Shown in pieces: positions 35,868-42,752 of a DNA stretch of 64,000 bases. Each line of letters starts with the position of its first letter. Positions within the stretch are counted from its first letter, which is position 1. The position numbers were made by a program, and so were the translations under genes. The notes below the pieces were generated by a model. The model ran no database searches. It was not told where the DNA came from and saw only the letters and a program-made list of their open reading frames with translations. This stretch comes from a virus. Location: positions 1-64,000 of the IMG/VR virus record IMGVR_UViG_3300032084_002349; one strand, 5' to 3'.

Positions 35868-36461
35868 ATGAAAACTGTAAGCAACTTACTCTCAGCTTAT
35901 TTAACTAATAGCCCTAATAGCTGTCATGAATTACTCAAACAGTGCCACAATATCGGAGCCAGCTTAAATGATTCTGGTCACAGATTTATGAAGGCTAAAC
36001 TGATTGATAAAAAATATTCAAAAGTCTTTCCGTATCTGGAATATGTAGATGAGGTCGGATATGATTGGACTTTTTGTAAACAGCGAGTATCTGGTAAATC
36101 TCAGCAAAAAATGTTTCAGAAACGTACTGGTAAAACCAATGCTATAACGATTGCTAACAAATTAGGTAAAAACTACACTATGGAAAAAATGTTTGATTAT
36201 ATCATACTCACCCAAACTTCTGCACCATATTCGATTGCTGTAGGTAGTTATGAAAATATTTATCAGTATTTTGAGCATAGCGGCGATAAGATTACAGCAT
36301 CTATTCCACATGAAAAGTTAGATTTTATTGTTAATCCATCAGAGGGTATTGACTTTCCAGAAGAGGCAACATATGATTATGGTAGATTAATGGATACAAT
36401 TTTAGATAGGATGCTAGAACGTAATTTAATGCAGGATGATCAGGTTGTGCTATCTATTTAG
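35868..36461 (+). CDS. unknown early protein
   Basis: 197 aa, soluble, mixed alpha/beta, with a Lys-rich centre (KQRVSGKSQQKMFQKRTGKT). GAAAGGA lies before the ATG. It forms a unit with the next gene 15 bases downstream. No family recognised. Confidence 0.6.
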   Translation: MKTVSNLLSAYLTNSPNSCHELLKQCHNIGASLNDSGHRFMKAKLIDKKYSKVFPYLEYVDEVGYDWTFCKQRVSGKSQQKMFQKRTGKTNAITIANKLGKNYTMEKMFDYIILTQTSAPYSIAVGSYENIYQYFEHSGDKITASIPHEKLDFIVNPSEGIDFPEEATYDYGRLMDTILDRMLERNLMQDDQVVLSI

Positions 36462-36476
36462 AAAAAGGAAAGTAAA

Positions 36477-36860
36477 ATGATAAATTTAGTATTGTCTTTA
36501 TGTATGACTTTCGGGCCTTATACTGAAGATATAAAAGATCTATGTGTGGATAGTTATAGTGATGTTATAATGGTTTATGATCTGTATGATCTACATAGAG
36601 AAAATATGGAGCGTTATCTACCAGCATTTGCAAAAGATGAGACTATTGTATTTTATTGGTATATAAAAGACTATTGTTTAATCACGCATGTGGGCGATGA
36701 TGATTTAGCAAAGAGTCTCACAGAAATAGATGATAGCAATAATATATGGTCTTTGAAATACAAGTACGATTTATTAACAGCAGGATGGTTAAAATATATG
36801 ACTGCTTATAATCCACACGAACCATTTGATGTTACGAGACCATCACCAATTGATCCATAA
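36477..36860 (+). CDS. unknown early protein
   Basis: 127 aa, acidic, aromatic-rich (CVDSYSDVIMVYDLYDLH). AAAGGAAAG precedes the ATG. Co-transcribed with 35868-36461; a GC-rich box follows. Confidence 0.55.
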   Translation: MINLVLSLCMTFGPYTEDIKDLCVDSYSDVIMVYDLYDLHRENMERYLPAFAKDETIVFYWYIKDYCLITHVGDDDLAKSLTEIDDSNNIWSLKYKYDLLTAGWLKYMTAYNPHEPFDVTRPSPIDP

Positions 36861-36871
36861 AATCATCAAAC

Positions 36872-36903
36872 CAGCCCGCACGCGATATGCCAAAAATTAT
36901 TTT
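36872..36903. repeat. GC-rich box copy 5 (long, inverted)
   Basis: CAGCCCGCACGCGATATGCC then AAAAATTATTTT. Identical over 32 bases to the copy at 37817, and it is the 32468/34104 element in reverse orientation. It precedes the promoter at 36916. Confidence 0.7.
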
Positions 36904-36915
36904 CTTTTTTTTGTA

Positions 36916-36943
36916 TTGACAACTAAAGTTGAGCCTGTATAAT
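36916..36943 (+). promoter_or_regulatory. consensus promoter with AACTAAAGTT spacer
   Basis: TTGACA, 16 bp, TATAAT; palindrome AACTAAAGTT in the spacer and CGATA just downstream, matching the promoter at 34145. Serves the gene at 36975. Confidence 0.85.
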
Positions 36944-36974
36944 TGACGATATAACAAGTAAGGAGAAAATACTT

Positions 36975-37277
36975 ATGACACACGCAGAAGCAACACAATT
37001 AGTTTTGGGCAAGAATAACAGAATGCAACGCAAGGTGGGAAACAATACTACAGCAAGAATTTTACCGAGTGGTAGCGTAGCGATTCAACATTTCAGTACA
37101 GATATTGTAGTGATTCATGATGATGATTCTGCTACACTGAGGCATGGTGGATGGAAAAGTCCAACCACAAAAAAACGAATCAACAAATATAGTCCAGTGT
37201 CCGTATTCCAGAAAAATTGGGAATGGTTCACTAGTCACGGAACACCTTTTCAGGAAGGTATGAGAGTTTATGCTTGA
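36975..37277 (+). CDS. conserved small phage protein
   Basis: 100 aa. The stretch TARILPSGSVAIQHFSTDIV followed by GGWKSPTTKKRINKYSP resembles a recurrent family of early phage proteins (a beta hairpin, then GGW.S.TTK.R.N). AGGAG lies before the ATG. The protein at 47235-47561 has an analogous AATWNSPAKGARYNL segment and may be a distant relative. Role unknown. Confidence 0.6.
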   Translation: MTHAEATQLVLGKNNRMQRKVGNNTTARILPSGSVAIQHFSTDIVVIHDDDSATLRHGGWKSPTTKKRINKYSPVSVFQKNWEWFTSHGTPFQEGMRVYA

Positions 37278-37302
37278 CATGGTGTTGAGCATATGGTAAA
37301 AT
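37274..37302 (+). promoter_or_regulatory. sigma70-type promoter
   Basis: TTGACA, 17 bp, TAAAAT. The -35 overlaps the stop of the preceding gene. Same GCATATG spacer end as the promoter at 42686. Serves the membrane protein at 37338. Confidence 0.7.
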
Positions 37303-37337
37303 GGTTTTAGGTTTTTTCACACTTTGGAGGAAAAAAA

Positions 37338-37721
37338 ATGGATAATTTGATTTTGATGGCAAGTGTCATTGGTGGAATCGCTGTAGCACTTGTTTTGTTC
37401 GGAGTTTACTCTGTTTACGGTGGTCGTCAGGCTAGTCTCTGCGATGCTAAGGTCGGTGAAGTTTATAACTTTGAATACATGCAGCCACTGCATGGTGATC
37501 CTAAGCGAGTATTGGCTAAGGTTGTCGAAGAGCCTCATAAGTTTTCTAACAGTGCTATCGAGAAGATGAATCGATCTTCTACTTATCGTAGGAACGATCC
37601 AGACTTCAAGCGTACTCATCACATTGTAACATGTGAAACTCATGATGGTGCTATTAGACAGTTCTACTGTGAGCGTGTAAAGAATTGCCGGAAGCCATTG
37701 TTTGGCTGGGCAGTAGCATAA
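37338..37721 (+). CDS. membrane-anchored protein, unknown
   Basis: 127 aa. Residues 5-28 are a transmembrane anchor (LMASVIGGIAVALVLFGVYS). The remaining 95 residues are soluble with a CETHDGAIRQFYCERVKNC segment. TGGAGGA precedes the ATG. It has its own promoter and is followed by a large stem-loop. Confidence 0.6.
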   Translation: MDNLILMASVIGGIAVALVLFGVYSVYGGRQASLCDAKVGEVYNFEYMQPLHGDPKRVLAKVVEEPHKFSNSAIEKMNRSSTYRRNDPDFKRTHHIVTCETHDGAIRQFYCERVKNCRKPLFGWAVA

Positions 37722-37738
37722 CGACTCTCTTCGTGGTG

Positions 37739-37796
37739 TGTTCCGGTACCTGCCCTAAGTTGTTGCTCTGCAATGATTTAGGAGCAGGCCGGAATC
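37739..37796 (+). other. long imperfect hairpin after membrane gene
   Basis: TTCCGG, CCTGC and CCTAA pair in register with TTTAGG, GCAGG and CCGGAA, giving about 16 bp around a loop of about 18. No T tract follows, so it is more likely an RNA-stabilising 3-prime end or processing site than a Rho-independent terminator. Confidence 0.55.
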
Positions 37797-37816
37797 AACA
37801 CAAAAATATTAAATTT

Positions 37817-37848
37817 CAGCCCGCACGCGATATGCCAAAAATTATTTT
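37817..37848. repeat. GC-rich box copy 6 (long, inverted)
   Basis: Identical over 32 bases to 36872-36903. It lies before the promoter at 37870. Confidence 0.7.
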
Positions 37849-37869
37849 TATTTTTTCTATAGTTTTTAG

Positions 37870-37897
37870 TTGACACCAGACGATACTATGATATACT
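37870..37897 (+). promoter_or_regulatory. promoter with CGATA spacer motif
   Basis: TTGACA, 16 bp, TATACT; CGATA at 37881-37885. Serves the GP88 gene. Confidence 0.85.
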
Positions 37898-37924
37898 TGA
37901 GAGATAACCACAGGAGACAACGAC

Positions 37925-38701
37925 ATGCTAAAATTCTCAACAGCGAATACAAAACTCAAGAAACTATACAAACTCGCAACAACTGTGCTCAAGCGGTGGT
38001 TGGGTCATAAGATAGGACGGTCTACTGCCAAAGTTTATTCTTTCGATATATTATCGGGAGTAGACTGTCCTTTCGCCTATAACTGCAAGTCTCAAGCCGA
38101 AGAGCAGGCAGACGGTAGTCGCAGAATCAAGGACGGCCCTCATACCAAATTCCGTTGCTTCTCTGCTAGTCAAGAAGTATTATTCACCAACACCTACAAA
38201 AGTCGCAAACGCAATCACGACGCTATACATAGTCTGGAGACAAGTGACGCTATGGCAGACGGATTGTGTGCAGCGTTACCCAAGGATGCTCGAATCATTC
38301 GTATTCATGTGTCTGGTGATATGTTTAGTCACAAGTATTTCATGGCATGGATCAAAGTCGCAGAGCGTAACCCCGATGTTTTATTTTACGCCTACACAAA
38401 GTCTCTGACCTATTGGGTTCGTAGTCGTGACCTTGTACCGACTAATCTGGTTCTGACTGCATCGTACGGTGGTCGTGATGATCATCTAATCGCAGAACAC
38501 GGTTTACGATCTGCAAAGGTAGTATTCTCAAAACAAGAAGCCGCCGATTTAGGTTTGGAGATTGATAATGACGACAGCCATGCCTGCGATCCAACCAAAG
38601 CAAATCAGGATTTTGCCCTACTAATTCATGGAGTCCAGCCCAAGGGTAGCGAAGCAGCAAACGCACTAAAAATTCTAAAAAAAGAGGAGGTAGCAGCATG
38701 A
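37925..38701 (+). CDS. GP88-family protein
   Basis: 258 aa. It matches the GP88 family found in many phages, with SGVDCPFAYNCKSQAEEQAD, then KDGPHTKFRCFSASQEVLF and RIIRIHVSGDMFSHKYFMAWIK, and the conserved FYAYTKSL. Three Cys in the N-terminal third are typical. The biochemical function of GP88 is not established. AGGAGA lies before the ATG. It overlaps the next gene by 4 bases and shares the promoter at 37870. Codon use is less AT-rich than in neighbours. Confidence 0.85.
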   Translation: MLKFSTANTKLKKLYKLATTVLKRWLGHKIGRSTAKVYSFDILSGVDCPFAYNCKSQAEEQADGSRRIKDGPHTKFRCFSASQEVLFTNTYKSRKRNHDAIHSLETSDAMADGLCAALPKDARIIRIHVSGDMFSHKYFMAWIKVAERNPDVLFYAYTKSLTYWVRSRDLVPTNLVLTASYGGRDDHLIAEHGLRSAKVVFSKQEAADLGLEIDNDDSHACDPTKANQDFALLIHGVQPKGSEAANALKILKKEEVAA

Positions 38702-38925
38702 GTAAGTATTATATTTCGACCGGAACACTACAATTAATTTATTCAACAAGTCAACAACCCTATGACGCCTGTAGAACAGTTATACACGAAATGAATGAAC
38801 ATGATGTATTAGACGAATATATGTATATTGACCAGCGTGGAATGAGAGATTATACAAACGCCGACCAACTCACTTTCGTTGTTCCCACCAAAGATATTCT
38901 AAGAAAAGAAGGGTATCCGGTCTGA
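38698..38925 (+). CDS. conserved small early phage protein
   Basis: 75 aa (MSKYYISTGTLQLIYSTSQQ, later DEYMYIDQRGMRDY). This is a recurrent family that follows or lies close to GP88-type genes in phages. Start overlaps the GP88 stop (ATGA), with AGGAGG upstream. Function unknown. Confidence 0.65.
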   Translation: MSKYYISTGTLQLIYSTSQQPYDACRTVIHEMNEHDVLDEYMYIDQRGMRDYTNADQLTFVVPTKDILRKEGYPV

Positions 38926-38944
38926 TGTAAAAAAAACACAAAAC

Positions 38945-38975
38945 CAGGCCGCACGGACTGTGCCATAATTATTTT
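38945..38975. repeat. GC-rich box copy 7 (inverted)
   Basis: CAGGCCGCACGGACTGTGCC followed by ATAATTATTTT, a diverged form of the 36872 copy. It precedes the promoter of the noncoding RNA. Confidence 0.65.
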
Positions 38976-38997
38976 TGTATTATTCTAAAGAATACTA

Positions 38998-39025
38998 TTG
39001 ACAATGACGATAAATATAGTATACT
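38998..39025 (+). promoter_or_regulatory. promoter of the 39-kb structured RNA
   Basis: TTGACA, 16 bp, TATACT; CGATA at 39008-39012, seven bases before the -10. The next ATG gene starts 430 bases downstream behind its own promoter, so the product is the RNA. Confidence 0.85.
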
Positions 39026-39029
39026 TACA

Positions 39030-39400
39030 ATACATGGCACGGAAGAGTTACCCAAGTATTCAAGCCCAAGATTGTGATACGATAAGGCTTTATCGTCAAA
39101 CATTCGGAGATACTTGTAGGGTGCAAGTCCCTAGTGCGATGGCCGTACATTAAGACGGATAAGGCGTATACCACCTTGGTAACCTGATAGGTATACGGGA
39201 AAGAATTGCCCTAGTACGGGTAATACCTAAGTCCTACTACATAAACAACTGGTGACCTCTGAGGAGCGTACTCCACTGGGAACGGGGGAGTTCTATACCT
39301 TCCGGCTAGGCCGGGGAAGATTGGACCAACATCGTATAGACGCCAGCTTGTTTTACCTAATCCTATAGGATTGGTGGCGATGGTGATAGTCAGCGAAAAA
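39030..39400 (+). ncRNA. candidate structured noncoding RNA A
   Basis: About 370 bases between a strong promoter and the next gene, without a plausible ORF and much more GC-rich than its surroundings. Many stems are visible by eye: CAAGTAT/ATACTTG enclosing the perfect hairpin ACGATAA-GGCT-TTATCGT; TAGGG-TGCAAGT-CCCTA with a T-loop-like loop; CGTATACC/GGTATACG; ATTGCCC/GGGTAAT; GGAG-CGTA-CTCC; CTTCCGGC/GCCGGGGAAG; and ACCTAATCC/GGATTGGT. The 3-prime end has ATAGTCAGCGA. A shorter relative with a compensated stem lies at 44708-44912. I do not recognise a known RNA class. Confidence 0.75.
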
Positions 39401-39408
39401 CTAAAGTA

Positions 39409-39437
39409 TTGACAATAGTCTGTCGATAATGTATACT
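39409..39437 (+). promoter_or_regulatory. promoter with CGATA spacer motif
   Basis: TTGACA, 17 bp, TATACT; CGATA at 39424-39428. Serves the gene at 39456 and begins right after RNA A. Confidence 0.85.
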
Positions 39438-39455
39438 AGGGGAAAGGAGATAATT

Positions 39456-39770
39456 ATGTATTTTCAGTATGACACCAATAGTTCTGTAATGCCAATACCC
39501 TACAAAACTATAGAAACAAGAGTTAATAGTGATAACAAGAAGCAAAAAATTATAGAGATGCTAGATCATTTTTCTAGTATGGGTGTGGAAGAAATTACGT
39601 TGTCAGATATGTCTAAATTTATGGGTACTACCATTAGGCAGGCTAGGTGGTTTGAAGATAAAGATAGGAATAAACTATATCCTGACAATGCTTATACTAG
39701 TCGTGGTGCTCCGTTTCCATCTACTTGGAATGTCCAAATATGGAAAGATTGGCTAAAGGTATTGACATAA
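39456..39770 (+). CDS. unknown protein, possible DNA-binding
   Basis: 104 aa from the ATG at 39456 (MYFQYDTNSSVMPIPYKTIE), with AAAGGAG upstream. A longer in-frame start would lie inside the promoter. The middle (QKIIEMLDHFSSMGVEEITL, then SDMSKFMGTT) could be a winged helix. Next to RNA A; a functional link is possible but unproven. Confidence 0.55.
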   Translation: MYFQYDTNSSVMPIPYKTIETRVNSDNKKQKIIEMLDHFSSMGVEEITLSDMSKFMGTTIRQARWFEDKDRNKLYPDNAYTSRGAPFPSTWNVQIWKDWLKVLT

Positions 39771-39790
39771 TAATGTCGATATGATATACT
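39762..39790 (+). promoter_or_regulatory. promoter with CGATA spacer motif
   Basis: TTGACA, 17 bp, TATACT; CGATA at 39777-39781. The -35 overlaps the stop codon region of the gene before. Serves 39809. Confidence 0.85.
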
Positions 39791-39808
39791 AGAGGAAAGG
39801 AGACAATT

Positions 39809-40216
39809 ATGGTTGGTTTTGAATACAAAGTACGGTTTCACTTGCAACGTGGTCAGCACTATATGCACTGGCAGATCAAGGCATATGATGGCACACTCTC
39901 GTATATTGATCCACAAAAGTATCAGATTGAGATGAGAGGCTGCACACTAATCAATAAGAAAAATGCTGCCAAGAAAGTTCATGCGGCAGGCAAGAAGGAT
40001 GTTTGTGGTTGGGTAGAGTGTGAGAATTTTGATATACTAGAAAAAGACAGTTTACCTATTGACAACTTAGAAAGATTGTTGTATAATCCAATAGTCGAGC
40101 CAAGTTGGAGACGACAAGAGGACGATGGTGATTTTGACTGGGACAACTATCACTTTGATATGTTGGTAACAGATGGTAACAGAGTGCATATTGTAGAGGA
40201 GAGATGTTATGCCTAA
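39809..40216 (+). CDS. conserved early phage protein, unknown
   Basis: 135 aa. N-terminal beta pattern FEYKVRFHLQRGQHYMHWQI, then YIDPQKYQIEMRGCTLINKK and AAKKVHAAGKKDVCGWVECE. I have seen this kind of pattern in small phage and planctomycete-associated proteins but cannot name a family. AAAGGAG lies before the ATG. Overlaps the Api92-like gene by 8 bases. Confidence 0.6.
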   Translation: MVGFEYKVRFHLQRGQHYMHWQIKAYDGTLSYIDPQKYQIEMRGCTLINKKNAAKKVHAAGKKDVCGWVECENFDILEKDSLPIDNLERLLYNPIVEPSWRRQEDDGDFDWDNYHFDMLVTDGNRVHIVEERCYA

Positions 40217-40724
40217 CTGGTGCATGAATAAATTGACTGTAATACACGAAGACAAGTCTATGATAGACAAGTTAGAAAAAGCCTATCGGAATGATTGGAC
40301 TATCGAGACTTTCTACCCTACTCCAAGAGATCCCGGTGATCCAACCATGATGATGGGTGAAGGTAAAGCGATGAGTAAAGACGATAACCCAAATAACAAC
40401 TGGTATCTATGGAGACTAGCAAATTGGGGTACAAAATGGGACGTTGGGTGTCAAGATGGATATGGTCTGGAGCCAACTAGGGTAGACAATGAACTTAGTA
40501 TGACGTTCGATAGTGCATGGAATCCTCCGCTGGGATTTTATGAGAGGCTGGTAGCCTTGGGATTTGATGTACAAGCGTCATATTTTGAGCCAGGGATGAG
40601 TTTTGCCGGAATATGGCATAATGGTGAGGATAATTTTTATGAGGGTCACTGGAACGATTTTCCAGAGTCTTTGAGAGATGAGTTCAGTATGCACGAATAC
40701 TATGATACTATGGAGGAAACGTAA
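40209..40724 (+). CDS. Api92-like ferredoxin-fold protein
   Basis: 171 aa. The start MPNWCMNKLTVIHEDKSMID, the central WYLWRLANWGTKWDVGC and the later AWNPPLGFYERLVALG followed by YFEPGMSFAGIW match the Api92 (DUF1281-like) family of phage proteins. That family has a ferredoxin-like fold and no known activity. It is co-transcribed with 39809 and is followed directly by structured RNA B. Confidence 0.8.
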   Translation: MPNWCMNKLTVIHEDKSMIDKLEKAYRNDWTIETFYPTPRDPGDPTMMMGEGKAMSKDDNPNNNWYLWRLANWGTKWDVGCQDGYGLEPTRVDNELSMTFDSAWNPPLGFYERLVALGFDVQASYFEPGMSFAGIWHNGEDNFYEGHWNDFPESLRDEFSMHEYYDTMEET

Positions 40725-40732
40725 TACAAAAC

Positions 40733-41022
40733 ATATAGTAAGGGTAGCACCCTTGCTATAGGACGGTGACTGAAAGTGTGCTGGCCCGCATGAGGGTACA
40801 ACAGTACGCGAATCCTTACCAACGGGCAAGTGCTTGAGGTTTGGGCTAGCGGTGCGAAGTAGGGAACTATGACATATCATGCCCTGAAAAGTTGGAGGTA
40901 GAAAAAGAAGTCCTCCCCGTCCAATAATATAAGCCGCTTAACGGGCTGGTACAACTCTAGAGACTTGGTAGTTGCAAGACTATTTGAGAGCGTTGAGGAA
41001 ACAGCCTGTGGCGGTTTTTTTA
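40733..41022 (+). ncRNA. candidate structured noncoding RNA B
   Basis: About 290 bases without a credible ORF, starting right after the Api92-like stop. It opens with a hairpin of 11 bp (TATAGTAAGGG against CCCTTGCTATA, one wobble pair). A middle domain contains GGAGG/CCTCC, and GCCCGCA and GGGCAAG segments. It closes with a stem AAGCCGC/GCGGTT that encloses CAACT/AGTTG and GGCT/AGCC elements and runs into TTTTTTT, an intrinsic terminator. Local GC is well above the flanking DNA. No match to tmRNA, RNase P or 6S features that I can see. It may be processed from the upstream mRNA. Confidence 0.7.
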
Positions 41023-41030
41023 TGTAAAAT

Positions 41031-41050
41031 CAGCCCGGCCGGATTTTGCG
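41031..41050. repeat. GC-rich box copy 8
   Basis: CAGCCCGGCCGGATTTTGCG. It lies directly after RNA B and 70 bases before the promoter at 41122. Confidence 0.55.
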
Positions 41051-41121
41051 TATAATTTCAATATCAGAGTTATTGCTTAATATAATCACATTCAAGCCAT
41101 TATTTTCTCAAGTTTATGCTA

Positions 41122-41149
41122 TTGACAAGACGATACTATATGATAGAAT
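41122..41149 (+). promoter_or_regulatory. promoter with CGATA spacer motif
   Basis: TTGACA, 16 bp, TAGAAT; CGATA at 41131-41135. Serves the gene at 41213. Confidence 0.75.
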
Positions 41150-41212
41150 GATAGCATAAGTGACAAGCACCGTGCAAGTTACTAAAATTGGTTTTATCTT
41201 GGAGAATTTATT

Positions 41213-41500
41213 ATGAAGGCTTTTTCTTTTAATGTGACGATTGCTTCTGAGACTCTCGATACAGAAGTTATTGAAGATACCATTCGTCAAGCACTTACTG
41301 ACGGACTACCTGAAGACACTCTTGCTTTGTGCAAGGCTGACGGTGTTAAGGAATATTCTGAGCAGGGTTGGAAGGTTGCTCGAAACCGTAAGTTCGGTAT
41401 CGGCGTGAAGGAAGCAGGCGATGCTCACAAGGCTACCTCTTCCAAGTCAGAATTGGTAGTGTCAAAAGACACTAGCGATGCTATCCTTCCGGGAGTATAA
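41213..41500 (+). CDS. small soluble protein, unknown
   Basis: 95 aa (MKAFSFNVTIASETLDTEVI), alpha/beta, with a Ser/Lys-rich tail. TTGGAGA before the ATG. Single-gene unit between the promoter at 41122 and the terminator at 41510; its relatively GC-rich codons suggest strong expression. Confidence 0.6.
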   Translation: MKAFSFNVTIASETLDTEVIEDTIRQALTDGLPEDTLALCKADGVKEYSEQGWKVARNRKFGIGVKEAGDAHKATSSKSELVVSKDTSDAILPGV

Positions 41501-41509
41501 TAAGAGGGT

Positions 41510-41560
41510 CAGGGCCGCAGCGTCAATGGGGATAACCAAGACTGCGGCTCTGGCTTTTAT
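41510..41560 (+). terminator. intrinsic terminator
   Basis: AGGGCCGCAG pairs with CTGCGGCTCT across about 22 bases; GGCTTTTATTATT follows. It separates the 95-aa gene from tRNA-Arg. Confidence 0.6.
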
Positions 41561-41564
41561 TATT

Positions 41565-41636
41565 GGCCCCGTAGTTCAACGGATAGAACAGTGGTCTTCT
41601 AAACCTCAAATGTGAGTTCGATTCTCGCCGGGGCTA
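41565..41636 (+). tRNA. tRNA-Arg (anticodon UCU)
   Basis: 72 nt. Acceptor GGCCCCG with CGGGGCT, anticodon loop CTTCTAA giving UCU, T arm with TTCGATT loop, discriminator A, no encoded CCA. Reads AGA, a codon favoured by AT-rich genomes. Confidence 0.9.
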
Positions 41637-41657
41637 TTAACTTATTTGGAGAAAATT

Positions 41658-41825
41658 TTGGATAAAAAAGAACAAATAACAACAATTTTAGACTACCTGA
41701 ACCAGAGGCTAAGTGTGATGAATGAGGCCGAAACAAATAAGGTAAAGAAAATCCTTGAGGATGACGATATTACTCTTAAGGAGGTGGTGGAATGGTATAT
41801 CGACTATGTTTGGTCTCACTCTTAA
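41658..41825 (+). CDS. small helical protein (TTG start)
   Basis: 55 aa from TTG at 41658 (LDKKEQITTILDYLNQRLSV), with GGAGA upstream. Its end overlaps the start of a small lipoprotein in another frame by 34 bases. Unknown role. Confidence 0.45.
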   Translation: MDKKEQITTILDYLNQRLSVMNEAETNKVKKILEDDDITLKEVVEWYIDYVWSHS

Positions 41826-41962
41826 TTTGTTGTACAGGATGTGTAACTACTAGCAAATGTTCACTTACCTGTAATAAAACTATAGACTTGACGGGTCAGC
41901 CCGATAATGGTAGAATGAATGTTGGAGTTAGGGTAGAGTTCTTTAGAGATTGGACAAGATGA
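41792..41962 (+). CDS. small lipoprotein
   Basis: 56 aa. The N-terminus MVYRLCLVSLLICCTGC is a lipoprotein signal with the lipidated Cys probably at residue 17 (the -3 residue is Cys, not Leu). AAGGAGGTGG just before the ATG is a very strong ribosome site. Rz1-like outer spanins are small lipoproteins, but no inner-spanin partner is evident. The promoter at 41888 lies inside the gene. Confidence 0.6.
   Translation: MVYRLCLVSLLICCTGCVTTSKCSLTCNKTIDLTGQPDNGRMNVGVRVEFFRDWTR
41888..41916 (+). promoter_or_regulatory. intragenic promoter with CGATA motif
   Basis: TTGACG, 17 bp, TAGAAT; CGATA at 41902-41906. It would serve the genes from 41959 on. Confidence 0.65.
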
Positions 41963-42081
41963 TGAACGAGTTGTGTGAACAAATGCAGGAAGACATTAGG
42001 GCTATTCTTGATGGTCGTAGTGATGCTTCTACTATTGATATGATTTGTGATTTACTTGTGGAGAAACTTACTAATGAGTAA
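41959..42081 (+). CDS. small acidic helical protein
   Basis: 40 aa (MMNELCEQMQEDIRAILDGR). Its start overlaps the lipoprotein stop and its stop overlaps the next start, so it is coupled on both sides. Unknown role. Confidence 0.5.
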   Translation: MMNELCEQMQEDIRAILDGRSDASTIDMICDLLVEKLTNE

Positions 42082-42373
42082 TAAAAAAATTATTATAACA
42101 TTTAATGGTTGGGTTGAGGCTGATCCTGAAAGTATTAGATTCCAATGGATTGGTGATTATATTGAAAATGAATCACATAAACATATTATCAATGGAACAG
42201 AATATTTAGAATTAGAAGAAAACGAACGAGACGATTATATCTTAGAGGATTTAGGAGTAGCATACAGAGACTCTTTCGATGGTGCATTAGATGAGTGTGA
42301 TGTGAATGTAGAAGAAGATCCTGATAATGTTGCTAAAGAATTTCTTCAAGACTTATTAAGGGATAAACTATGA
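42074..42373 (+). CDS. small acidic protein, unknown
   Basis: 99 aa from the ATG at 42074 (MSNKKIIITFNGWVEADPES), beta start then acidic helices. Coupled by overlap to both neighbours. No family recognised. Confidence 0.55.
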   Translation: MSNKKIIITFNGWVEADPESIRFQWIGDYIENESHKHIINGTEYLELEENERDDYILEDLGVAYRDSFDGALDECDVNVEEDPDNVAKEFLQDLLRDKL

Positions 42374-42531
42374 GTAAGTATGGATCAGTAAAAGTTTCAA
42401 CTAAAAAATCTTGGGAGATGTCTCGTGGACACAACATTCATCGTTCTGGCTCTGGTAATCATGATAACCGGCCTCGTAGAGTTCGCACCCGGATGGATAT
42501 TCGGAGAAGAGCAATAACAGAATACTCATAA
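42370..42531 (+). CDS. small basic protein
   Basis: 53 aa (MSKYGSVKVSTKKSWEMSRG), Arg/His-rich C-terminus (RPRRVRTRMDIRRR), possibly nucleic-acid-binding. It starts within the stop of the upstream gene and ends one base before tRNA-Ile. Another ORF for a membrane peptide runs in a second frame (42425-42517). Confidence 0.45.
   Translation: MSKYGSVKVSTKKSWEMSRGHNIHRSGSGNHDNRPRRVRTRMDIRRRAITEYS
42425..42517 (+). CDS. overlapping-frame membrane peptide (GTG start)
   Basis: 30 aa with a long hydrophobic core (TTFIVLALVIMITGLVEFA). GGGAG lies 8 bases before the GTG. It is nested in the basic-protein gene; either one or both could be real. Confidence 0.4.
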   Translation: MDTTFIVLALVIMITGLVEFAPGWIFGEEQ

Positions 42532-42607
42532 GGGACGGAAGGTAAGCCGGTTGCATCCGACACTCTTATAAGGTGTTCATAGGTAGGTTCGACTCCTGCC
42601 CGTCCTA
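42532..42607 (+). tRNA. tRNA-Ile (anticodon UAU)
   Basis: 76 nt. Acceptor GGGACGG with CCGTCCT, anticodon loop CTTATAA giving UAU, T arm GTAGGTTCGACTCCTGC (one mismatch at the stem base), discriminator A. Reads AUA, which is common in this AT-rich genome and rare in many hosts. Confidence 0.85.
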
Positions 42608-42611
42608 CTCA

Positions 42612-42684
42612 GCCCCTATAACTCAATCGGTAGAGTAGCGGTCTTTTAAACCGTATGTTGTAGGTTCGAGTCCTACTGGGGGTA
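42612..42684 (+). tRNA. tRNA-Lys (anticodon UUU)
   Basis: 73 nt. Acceptor GCCCCTA with TGGGGGT, anticodon loop CTTTTAA giving UUU, T arm GTAGGTTCGAGTCCTAC, discriminator A. Confidence 0.92.
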
Positions 42685-42685
42685 C

Positions 42686-42714
42686 TTGACAAGCGATGTG
42701 GCATATGTTAAAAT
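42686..42714 (+). promoter_or_regulatory. sigma70-type promoter after tRNA-Lys
   Basis: TTGACA, 17 bp, TAAAAT, starting one base after the tRNA 3-prime end. Spacer shares GGCATATG-like end with the promoter at 37274. Serves 42753. Confidence 0.7.
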
Positions 42715-42752
42715 ATGCTATTACTAAATGTTTCACGATAGGAGAATTATAT

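Noticed and set aside
40733-41022. RNase P RNA, tmRNA or 6S RNA identity for RNA B
   Set aside because: No RNase P universal sequence order, no tRNA-like ends or tag ORF of tmRNA, and no long 6S-type rod.
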